A stretch of DNA of 5,399 nucleotides from Patescibacteria group bacterium (lineage in GTDB: Bacteria; Patescibacteriota; UBA1384; JAHJRZ01), in NCBI GenBank assembly GCA_018830605.1, contig JAHJRZ010000011.1, forward strand, positions 1 through 5,399, read 5' to 3'. Below are positions 1 through 3,550 of this stretch, one piece after another. Numbering within the stretch: the stretch's first letter is position 1; the number at the start of each line of letters is the position of its first letter. The notes below the pieces were generated by a model. That model had not been told where the DNA came from, did no database searches, and saw only the letters and a list, made by a program, of their open reading frames with translations. The translations under genes and the position numbers were made by a program.

Positions 1-199
1 TACCAGCTTTCTCTTCAAAAGTTGAGTAAAGAAATTTATTATCAAAAGTCTGTCGAGGTTGAAGCAGAATGGATTCGACTTCTTCCTCAAAAGCAGACTC
101 ATAATTAGGAATTGGTTCATTAAAAGAAAGCTGCGCTTGAGCAAAGTCATAGCACAGCCGACGAAAATTTTCTATATCAAGATAAACAATCCTCTTCAT
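1..199 (-). CDS. doc: Doc (death-on-curing) Fic-family toxin, N-terminal part, cut by window edge
   Basis: An open frame starts with ATG at 199 and runs without a stop off the left edge (66 codons visible). It begins MKRIVYLDIENF. The later segment around residues 43-65 (SILLQPRQTF, then a leucine-tyrosine pair and FEEKA) resembles the conserved front part of Doc proteins, where a pattern like LESALARPQ.TF.....LYPT..EKAA precedes the Fic core. Known Doc toxins are Fic-fold kinases that phosphorylate EF-Tu and are held inactive by a co-encoded antitoxin. The catalytic Fic motif (HPFxDGNKR) would lie beyond the edge, so activity cannot be judged. The start overlaps the stop of the preceding 46-residue gene by one base (TAATG), the usual tight coupling of toxin-antitoxin operons, and a weak TTAGGA lies 8 bases upstream inside that gene. 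The call rests on family resemblance and context. Confidence 0.68.
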   Translation of the reverse strand, partial: MKRIVYLDIENFRRLCYDFAQAQLSFNEPIPNYESAFEEEVESILLQPRQTFDNKFLYSTFEEKAG

Positions 200-339
200 T
201 AAGTATTTCCTAATTTTGAAAAGACCCAATGATAATCTTTAGTTGCCTTTTTAACGGCACGATCAATAATTCTCGCTTTTTTGGGTGAGATTTTATGCCC
301 GTTTCTTTTAACTTTAAACAATTTTTTTTTCTTCTCCAT
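199..339 (-). CDS. Small basic antitoxin-like protein upstream of Doc (46 aa)
   Basis: The ATG at 339 opens a 46-residue frame ending TAA at 201-199. The protein starts MEKKKKLFKVKRNGHKIS and ends YHWVFSKLGNT; it is rich in Lys and Arg. The middle (residues 19-35, PKKARIIDRAVKKATKD) could form one amphipathic helix. I recognise no named domain. Its place directly in front of a Doc-type toxin, with stop and start overlapping as TAATG, makes a neutralising partner the likeliest role (inference). A longer 61-codon frame crosses the same bases in another register (395-210), but it begins inside a repeat and has no link to the toxin start, so I prefer this one. The gene sits behind a good sigma-70-type promoter whose start site falls almost on the ATG. 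A run of nine A occurs in codons 3-6. Confidence 0.66.
   Translation of the reverse strand: MEKKKKLFKVKRNGHKISPKKARIIDRAVKKATKDYHWVFSKLGNT
322..330 (-). other. A9 homopolymer in codons 3-6 of the antitoxin-like gene
   Basis: Nine consecutive T on the plus strand read as nine A in the coding sense, giving the KKKK stretch near the N-terminus. Runs of this length are known sites of polymerase slippage. A slip would truncate or reframe the antitoxin-like protein. Whether it happens here is unknown. Confidence 0.4.
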
Positions 340-346
340 TGTACAA
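339..346. promoter_or_regulatory. TTGTACAA palindrome at the antitoxin start codon
   Basis: A perfect 8-bp palindrome overlaps the first base of the ATG and the expected transcription start of the antitoxin-doc operon. Toxin-antitoxin operons are commonly autoregulated through palindromes at this place, so it is a candidate operator. An 8-bp palindrome can also occur by chance. Confidence 0.3.
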
Positions 347-348
347 CT

Positions 349-377
349 ATAATATCGTATCTTACTTCTTCCGTCAA
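349..377 (-). promoter_or_regulatory. Sigma-70-type promoter of the antitoxin-doc operon
   Basis: On the minus strand, -35 TTGACG (377-372) and -10 TATTAT (354-349) are separated by 17 bases. The ATG follows the -10 by 9 bases, so the expected start site is at or 2-3 bases before the start codon, and no Shine-Dalgarno sequence fits. The message is therefore predicted to be leaderless or nearly so. The -35 TTGAC is the edge of a dispersed repeat that extends to 414. An alternative -10, TATAGT (351-346), would leave exactly 6 bases before ATG but gives a poor 20-base spacer. Confidence 0.65.
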
Positions 378-414
378 ATTGGGGTCGAGTGGCAAATGAT
401 GTTAGAACTTATTT
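373..414. repeat. Dispersed repeat, short copy (R1)
   Basis: This stretch matches 1538-1620 closely: GTCAAATTGGGG, then TCG(A/G)GTGGCAAA(T/C)GATGTT, then a looser GAACT...ATTT end. It differs from the other copy by lacking an internal 41-base hairpin segment; the junction lies after the GGGG run at 381-384. On the minus strand its end forms the -35 box of the antitoxin-doc promoter. The remaining spacer to 462 holds nothing else I can recognise, and no clear terminator for the nucleotidyltransferase-like gene. Confidence 0.75.
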
Positions 415-462
415 AATTACTAACTTTGGGGCTAATTTACGAATAAGATTCCAAAAATCATA

Positions 463-1041
463 CTAATAATTGCTGGATGTGTCCTTATCTTTAAAATAAT
501 TTTTAAAATCTTCTTTGCTGCGAACTTTTCCATTAAAAATCAAACTATAAATCGTTGTGCTTGGTAAATCAGGATATTTACTATTACGCAAATCCTTTAA
601 CTCTAATATCAACTTCCTTAAATCATTATTAAGCCTGTCTTTTATTAATTTTTGATACTTGAGCGAACCGGGGGTATCTTTTGTTAATTGCCAGATATCA
701 ATTTTCCATCTTTTTTTATAATCCGATATTCTTTTTTTAAGCCCAATATAATAACCCTCCGGCAACCTGGGATCATTAATTTTTACCCAATCATCCAAAG
801 CATATTTATCAAAATAATTTTGTTCAATTAATTCGTTAAGTAGCTCGACCGCTTTTTCCTTATCTAATTTTTTGACAAAAAGATGGATATCAATATCGCC
901 ATTCATCATTAAATCATAATCATAACTACCGACAATTTTCGGCGCACCATACTTTTTTAGTATTTTGAGAAGAGCTGAATCGTTTAGTATTTTGTCAGCG
1001 TCTCTTTTTATCTTCTGGCTTTTTATTAATAGATTTTTCAT
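463..1041 (-). CDS. Nucleotidyltransferase-fold protein (192 aa)
   Basis: The protein carries the signature of the nucleotidyltransferase superfamily (pol-beta-like fold): Gly38-Ser39 followed by Asp49-Ile-Asp51 (GSYDYDLMMNGDIDIHLF), matching the pattern hG[GS]x(9-13)DhDh whose Asp residues bind metal. A third candidate carboxylate is Asp115 in WKIDIW. All three expected acidic positions are therefore present and the enzyme may be active. Around it are an N-terminal helical region, the segment PEGYYIGLK (residues 94-102), and a C-terminal helical part ending in a VRSKEDFKNYF stretch. I recall stand-alone bacterial proteins of this shape with no assigned substrate, so no reaction is given. Kanamycin-type or MNT/HEPN systems have the same fold, but no HEPN partner is present. 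The start (ATG 1041) lies only 18 bases after the T-run of a terminator that closes the upstream coiled-coil gene, with a weak AGGG as possible ribosome site. The stop is TAG. Confidence 0.75.
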   Translation of the reverse strand: MKNLLIKSQKIKRDADKILNDSALLKILKKYGAPKIVGSYDYDLMMNGDIDIHLFVKKLDKEKAVELLNELIEQNYFDKYALDDWVKINDPRLPEGYYIGLKKRISDYKKRWKIDIWQLTKDTPGSLKYQKLIKDRLNNDLRKLILELKDLRNSKYPDLPSTTIYSLIFNGKVRSKEDFKNYFKDKDTSSNY

Positions 1042-1059
1042 AATTACCCTAATCTTATC

Positions 1060-1090
1060 AAAAAACCCCTCATTTTAACAGCGAGGGGTT
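1060..1090 (-). terminator. Rho-independent terminator T1 after coiled-coil gene 1
   Basis: On the minus strand AACCCCTC (1090-1083) pairs with GAGGGGTT (1071-1064) around the 11-base loop GCTGTTAAAAT. The right arm runs straight into a stretch of six T (1065-1060). It begins 19 bases after the stop codon of the coiled-coil gene and ends 18 bases before the ATG of the nucleotidyltransferase-fold gene, so it would separate the two unless read through. A near copy with the same loop lies at 2516-2546. Confidence 0.88.
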
Positions 1091-1109
1091 CTGAATATAA
1101 ACAAAAAAA

Positions 1110-1508
1110 TTAAACTCTTGCTAATTTTTTCTCGAGAACAATCACTTTTTGCTTTAGAATTTCAAACTCTTCCTCTTTTGGTTTCTGTTTTAGTTCTTTT
1201 CTGATTTTTACAATATCAGAACGGATCTCTTTTACTTCCTTTTTACTTTTTGCTGTATTCTTCAGCTGTTTAATACCTGATTCAATTGTGTTTAATCTCG
1301 ATTCTATCTCATTCAATCTTAATTCAATTTCTGTTACTTTTGTTTTGACATTTCCGACCTCGTCAAAAGTTGTTTTAAGCAGTTCCCCTTGGGCTTTCTG
1401 CATCTCAATAACTGGTCTTATTTTATCAACAAAATCTTCTCCAATAATATCCGTGTAGCGCTTGAAAGTTTTGCCAATCCATTTTTTATCTTTTTTATCC
1501 AAGGTCAT
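1110..1508 (-). CDS. Small coiled-coil protein 1 (132 aa), paralogue of the protein at 2562-2921
   Basis: This is a highly charged, mostly helical protein without cysteine, membrane segment or signal peptide. Residues 1-45 are basic and contain WIGKTFKRYTD and IRPVIEMQKAQ. Residues 54-82 show heptads with Val, Ile and Leu at core positions (VTEIELRLNEIESRLNTIES), a convincing coiled coil. A Lys-rich hinge follows, then a final helix ending VIVLEKKLARV. The last 36 residues match the C-terminus of the other coiled-coil protein at 19 positions, including LKQK, EF and LE.KL.RV, so the two are paralogues. No catalytic motif is visible. Oligomerisation or scaffolding is a reasonable guess only. 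The gene has its own near-consensus promoter with the -10 ending six bases before ATG and no Shine-Dalgarno, so translation is probably leaderless. It ends at a strong terminator in front of the nucleotidyltransferase-fold gene. Confidence 0.85.
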   Translation of the reverse strand: MTLDKKDKKWIGKTFKRYTDIIGEDFVDKIRPVIEMQKAQGELLKTTFDEVGNVKTKVTEIELRLNEIESRLNTIESGIKQLKNTAKSKKEVKEIRSDIVKIRKELKQKPKEEEFEILKQKVIVLEKKLARV

Positions 1509-1514
1509 ACCTTT

Positions 1515-1542
1515 ATTATAAAGCAGGACTTTATGCTGTCAA
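1515..1542 (-). promoter_or_regulatory. Consensus promoter of coiled-coil gene 1, predicted leaderless
   Basis: On the minus strand both hexamers match consensus exactly: TTGACA (1542-1537), 16 bases, TATAAT (1520-1515). Only AAAGGT separates the -10 from the ATG at 1508, so the expected transcription start is at the start codon itself. The -35 is the edge of the dispersed repeat at 1538-1620. This is the strongest promoter-like sequence in the window. Confidence 0.85.
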
Positions 1543-1620
1543 ATTGGGGCTTGCCCCGCGAAGTCCCGCCAGAAGCGGGACGAAGTGGGGTCGGGTGGCA
1601 AACGATGTTCGGAACTATTT
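1538..1620. repeat. Dispersed repeat, long copy with two hairpins (R2)
   Basis: This is the long version of the repeat at 373-414. It shares GTCAAATTGGGG at one end and TCGGGTGGCAAACGATGTT plus a GGAACTATTT tail at the other. Inserted between them is a 41-base segment (1550-1590) holding a 7-bp hairpin, GTCCCGC (1563-1569) with GCGGGAC (1575-1581). A second short hairpin, GGGGC/GCCCC, spans 1546-1557. CGAAG flanks the main hairpin as a direct repeat, and GGGG borders the segment on both sides. The repeat is much richer in GC than the flanking genes. Its role is unknown; on the minus strand it lies immediately upstream of, and contributes to, the promoter of coiled-coil gene 1. Confidence 0.78.
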
Positions 1621-1629
1621 GATGAGAAA

Positions 1630-1661
1630 TTTAGAATTTATGCCTACATAAAACTTCTAAA
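1630..1661 (-). terminator. AT-rich hairpin downstream of the HAD gene, possible weak terminator
   Basis: TTTAGAATTTATG (1630-1642) pairs with CATAAA (1647-1652) and TTCTAAA (1655-1661) around the loop CCTA, giving 13 bp with a 2-base bulge. It lies 30 bases after the stop of the HAD gene. On the minus strand it is followed only by TTTC, a poor T-tract, so termination is uncertain. It may instead belong to the neighbouring repeat. Confidence 0.4.
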
Positions 1662-1691
1662 CTGTTCGACTTTTTTCCTTCTTTTAGAGGG

Positions 1692-2486
1692 TCATTCTTT
1701 TCTTTCTTTCTTAAAAAGAATATCAATAATTTCTGGAAGTCTATCAAATTCTTTGAGATCAATCGCGCCTTTTATTTCTGTAGTCGGTAAGTCGTGATAT
1801 TTGGAATATGTAACGGGATTTTTAATCCAAACTGTATTTATTCCCAGTTGTGCGGGAAGTGAAATATCTTCGTAATAATTATCACCAACCATCACACAGT
1901 CGTTAGGTTTTTTTGCAACAACTCTTAAACATTCTTTATAAAATTCGGTAGATTTTTTCCGGAAACCGATATCCGAAGAAAAAACAAAATGAGAAAAATA
2001 TTTCTCTATGCCCAACTCTCTTAATTCAGGCCTGGTAAAAGAACTCTGAGTATAACTTGCTATTGATAATGAATATTTTTTTGCCAATCGAACAAGAGTT
2101 TTGGCAATTTTAGGGTAAAGCCTTACATAACCTCGACTTATTTTTCTGTATTCATAAATCAAATATAAAATTTCTTCATTTGAGACTTTAGATCTCAAAT
2201 CTTTTTCAAGAACCTCTGATATAAGAGCAAAAAGGTTGTGGTGATAGATAGTTTTATCTTTTCCTGCATAAAAATCAGCACTGCGTTTGGCTAAAAAAGA
2301 TAAAAATTCAGAAACACTGACGTCTACTTCGTATTTCTGATTTAATAGACTTATGAACCTTTCCCAACCTTTTTGTTCTTCGAGCTTTATGTTTTTTTCA
2401 TCGAAAAGCTGAATGTCAATAAGAGTTTGATAGCAATCAAAAAAAATTACTTTTCGACTTAATCCTGATGCTTTTTCAGTTTCCAT
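1692..2486 (-). CDS. HAD-superfamily hydrolase-like protein with DxYxT motif (264 aa)
   Basis: All four haloacid-dehalogenase (HAD) motifs can be placed. Motif I is FFDCYQTLID with the nucleophile Asp17. Motif II is in SIASYTQSS (residues 141-149). Motif III is Lys177 or Lys178 in DIGFRKKSTEFY. Motif IV is MVGDNYYEDI with Asp202 and Asp207. Residues 30-125 form the helical cap of a subfamily I HAD. In phosphatases motif I is DxDxT, where the second Asp is the general acid; here Tyr19 takes that place. DxYxT is the form known from L-2-haloacid dehalogenases and some non-phosphatase HADs, so ordinary phosphatase activity is doubtful. No substrate can be named. The gene follows coiled-coil gene 2 and its terminator by 29 bases. 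The ATG at 2486 has no Shine-Dalgarno; a TAAAAT six bases upstream suggests leaderless initiation. It ends with TGA, which argues for the standard code. Confidence 0.85.
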   Translation of the reverse strand: METEKASGLSRKVIFFDCYQTLIDIQLFDEKNIKLEEQKGWERFISLLNQKYEVDVSVSEFLSFLAKRSADFYAGKDKTIYHHNLFALISEVLEKDLRSKVSNEEILYLIYEYRKISRGYVRLYPKIAKTLVRLAKKYSLSIASYTQSSFTRPELRELGIEKYFSHFVFSSDIGFRKKSTEFYKECLRVVAKKPNDCVMVGDNYYEDISLPAQLGINTVWIKNPVTYSKYHDLPTTEIKGAIDLKEFDRLPEIIDILFKKERKE

Positions 2487-2492
2487 AAATGT

Positions 2493-2498
2493 ATTTTA
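2493..2498 (-). promoter_or_regulatory. Possible -10 box for the HAD gene
   Basis: TAAAAT on the minus strand lies exactly six bases before the ATG, the same spacing as at coiled-coil gene 1. At a 17-base distance the -35 position falls on the T-run of the terminator (TTTTTT), a poor match. The site would give the HAD gene an independent, leaderless start. Read-through from the coiled-coil gene is the alternative. Confidence 0.33.
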
Positions 2499-2515
2499 TT
2501 TGCTCTAACTATATC

Positions 2516-2546
2516 AAAAAACCTCTCATTTTAACAGCGAGAGGTT
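2516..2546 (-). terminator. Rho-independent terminator T2 after coiled-coil gene 2
   Basis: On the minus strand AACCTCTC (2546-2539) pairs with GAGAGGTT (2527-2520) around the loop GCTGTTAAAAT, running into six T (2521-2516). Loop and T-run are identical to those of T1 at 1060-1090. The stem differs by one C-G pair replaced by T-A on both arms. It starts 15 bases after the coiled-coil stop codon. Confidence 0.88.
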
Positions 2547-2561
2547 CTAATAAAAATAAAA

Positions 2562-2921
2562 TTAAACTCTTTTCAATTTATTCTCCAAAAGAATAACCCT
2601 CTTTTCCAAAGATATGAATTCATCTTTATCAACTTTCTGTTTAAGGGAATTCTTAATAAAAGAAATGTCGGATTTAACAACTTCCATATCTATTTTCATC
2701 TCACCGACCATTTCGAGAGTGGCGTCTGCTTTATTCGACAATCCGTCTGTCTTCTCATTTAACTTGCCAACCATCTCAAAAGTAGCATCTACTTTTTCTT
2801 TGGTTATATCCCAGCCCTCACTGATAATGTCTATTTTTCCCTCAAACTTTTCATAAAGAACAGCATTGTGCCTTTTGATATCCTCTGTCTGTTTTTTTAA
2901 ATCCTGTTTCGTGATTTCCAT
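2562..2921 (-). CDS. Small coiled-coil protein 2 (119 aa) with internal 21-residue repeat
   Basis: This is a charged, helical, cysteine-free protein with no membrane segment. The front contains EKFEGKIDIISEGWDITKEK (residues 24-43). A repeat follows: DATFEMVGKL at 45-54 and DATLEMVGEM at 66-75, 21 residues apart, which equals three heptads and fits a regular coiled coil. The C-terminus (LKQKVDKDEF, then LEKRVILLENKLKRV) matches that of the coiled-coil protein at 1110-1508. Proteins of this general type, with a KFEGKID-like start and KVDKDEF-like end, are in my recollection common in CPR genomes and have no known function. The gene has its own promoter and, unlike coiled-coil gene 1, a short leader with an AAGGA Shine-Dalgarno six bases before the ATG at 2921. 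It ends at terminator T2, in front of the HAD gene. Confidence 0.86.
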   Translation of the reverse strand: MEITKQDLKKQTEDIKRHNAVLYEKFEGKIDIISEGWDITKEKVDATFEMVGKLNEKTDGLSNKADATLEMVGEMKIDMEVVKSDISFIKNSLKQKVDKDEFISLEKRVILLENKLKRV

Positions 2922-2938
2922 TTTTATTCCTTAATAAC

Positions 2939-2966
2939 ATTTTAATTTATGAATATTCTTTGTCAA
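2939..2966 (-). promoter_or_regulatory. Promoter of coiled-coil gene 2
   Basis: On the minus strand TTGACA (2966-2961) and TAAAAT (2944-2939) are separated by 16 bases, the same spacer as at coiled-coil gene 1. About 10 bases of leader remain, containing AAGGA. The -35 lies 20 bases after the 3' end of tRNA-His, with no terminator between, so read-through from the tRNA could add to expression. Confidence 0.78.
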
Positions 2967-2986
2967 TAGCCATCATCACCTAATTT

Positions 2987-3064
2987 TGGGGTGGTCGACC
3001 GGATTTGAACCGGCGATCTTCAGGGCCACATCCTGATGCTTTAAGCCACTAAGCTACGACCACC
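2987..3064 (-). tRNA. tRNA-His (anticodon GUG)
   Basis: The full cloverleaf can be drawn on the minus strand: acceptor GTGGTCG/CGACCAC (7 bp), D stem GCTT/AAGC, anticodon stem TCAGG/CCTGA with loop ATGTGGC (anticodon GTG), and T arm GCCGG-TTCAAAT-CCGGT. An extra G at -1 (3064) faces C73 (2990), the identity mark of tRNA-His. CCA is encoded at 2989-2987. The mature body without G-1, C73 and CCA spans 3063-2991. Confidence 0.96.
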
Positions 3065-3068
3065 ATAA

Positions 3069-3084
3069 CCAGCCCGCGGGCTGG
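3069..3084. repeat. 16-bp perfect GC-rich palindrome
   Basis: CCAGCCCGCGGGCTGG is fully self-complementary and starts five bases from the 5' end of tRNA-His (minus sense). No T-run follows on either strand within a few bases, so it is not a standard terminator. It forms the border of the AT-rich heptamer array that follows. Confidence 0.7.
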
Positions 3085-3112
3085 AATTTACAATTACCAA
3101 TTATCAATTTAC
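3085..3112. repeat. Tandem heptamer array (4 x 7 bp)
   Basis: There are four consecutive 7-base units, AATTTAC, AATTACC, AATTATC and AATTTAC, all starting with AATT and ending in C. The array lies between the palindrome and the flanked hairpin element. A second period-7 array with units AATTTTT lies at 3439-3470. Confidence 0.6.
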
Positions 3113-3124
3113 AAACAATATTCC

Positions 3125-3191
3125 AATCCCTAAAAAGCTATCTGTCGGAGCCAGATCCCGCTATGCGGGACAAGCTAAAACCTAATCCCTA
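3125..3191. repeat. Hairpin element flanked by 8-bp direct repeats
   Basis: AATCCCTA occurs at 3125-3132 and again at 3184-3191, enclosing 51 bases. Inside are hairpin TCCCGC/GCGGGA (3156-3161 with 3165-3170, loop TAT) and hairpin ATCTG/CAGAT (3140-3144 with 3152-3156), which share one base. AGCT at 3137-3140 and 3174-3177 can pair outside them. On the minus strand the structure ends in TTTTT, so it could also terminate the zinc-ribbon transcript. The right-hand direct repeat contains the TAG stop codon of that gene. The layout resembles a tiny inserted element with a target-site duplication, but this is not proven. Confidence 0.5.
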
Positions 3192-3428
3192 CTTTACCGC
3201 ATCTAAAATGATAAAAACAATAACAACGATTGCCGCTAAAAAGACAAGAGTGACAAACAAACTGCTCCACCAATGGCCTTGATCATGAACCGCGTGCGCC
3301 ACTTGGTCGGGAAATTCATAGCTGCAATTCCAACAAAAAGCAGATGACTCTAAATTATCCTTATGGCAATCAGGACATTTTTTGTTGTAAATTTTAGCTG
3401 ATAAGGTAATCTTATTTAATGCGGTCAT
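3189..3428 (-). CDS. Zinc-ribbon protein with one C-terminal membrane helix (79 aa)
   Basis: Residues 18-35 form a zinc ribbon with two CxxC knuckles, CPDC (18-21) and CWNC (32-35), separated by ten residues; four cysteines suffice for one zinc ion. A polar linker with several His residues (46, 49 and 52) follows, then a hydrophobic stretch of about 22 residues (SLFVTLVFLAAIVVIVFIIL, roughly 55-75) and a short tail DAVK. The basic N-terminus suggests the ribbon is cytoplasmic. Bacterial zinc-ribbon plus single-helix proteins are widespread and mostly unassigned, so no function is given. The ATG at 3428 is the first Met and has no convincing Shine-Dalgarno. Upstream is an AT-only heptamer array and then tRNA-Arg, so it may be expressed by read-through from the membrane-protein/tRNA transcript. 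Confidence 0.82.
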   Translation of the reverse strand: MTALNKITLSAKIYNKKCPDCHKDNLESSAFCWNCSYEFPDQVAHAVHDQGHWWSSLFVTLVFLAAIVVIVFIILDAVK

Positions 3429-3438
3429 AATATCACAT

Positions 3439-3470
3439 AATTTTTAATTTTTATTTTTTAATTTTTAATT
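3439..3470. repeat. AT-only period-7 array
   Basis: The units AATTTTT, AATTTTT, ATTTTTT, AATTTTT and a partial AATT follow in register, filling the spacer between the zinc-ribbon start and tRNA-Arg. The same AATTTTT-AATC pattern begins at 3553, at the end of the membrane-protein gene beyond the tRNA. Confidence 0.55.
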
Positions 3471-3477
3471 GACTATA

Positions 3478-3550
3478 TATCCCCGGCAGGAGTCGAACCT
3501 GCAACATCCACCTTAGAAGGGTGGCGTTCTATCCATTGAACTACGGGGAC
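3478..3550 (-). tRNA. tRNA-Arg (anticodon UCU)
   Basis: The minus strand folds into a cloverleaf: acceptor GTCCCCG/CGGGGAT with a G-T first pair, D stem GTTC/GAAC, anticodon stem CCACC/GGTGG with loop CTTCTAA (anticodon TCT, reading AGA and AGG), and T arm GCAGG-TTCGACT-CCTGC. The discriminator is A (3478). CCA is not encoded, unlike the tRNA-His nearby, so a CCA-adding enzyme is needed. Its first base (3550) directly follows the stop codon of the membrane-protein gene (3553-3551). Confidence 0.95.

Noticed and set aside
210..395. 61-codon minus-strand frame overlapping the antitoxin-like gene
   Set aside because: Its start lies inside the dispersed repeat and upstream of the predicted transcription start, it is in another register, and it stops 10 bases before the Doc start. 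The 46-residue frame couples directly to Doc.
463..1041. MNT/HEPN toxin-antitoxin reading of the nucleotidyltransferase-fold gene
   Set aside because: The catalytic motif fits the superfamily, but no HEPN gene lies beside it and the protein is longer than typical MNT partners.
1389..1797. Plus-strand frames across coiled-coil gene 1, the R2 repeat and the HAD 3' end
   Set aside because: They are antisense to well-supported genes or run through the hairpin repeat, and show no ribosome site or recognisable protein features.
2614..2856. Plus-strand 80-codon frame opposite coiled-coil gene 2
   Set aside because: It is the antisense shadow of a regular coiled-coil coding sequence.
3439..3470. 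CRISPR-like or other array
   Set aside because: The units are 7 bases, contiguous and without spacers, so this is a simple tandem repeat.
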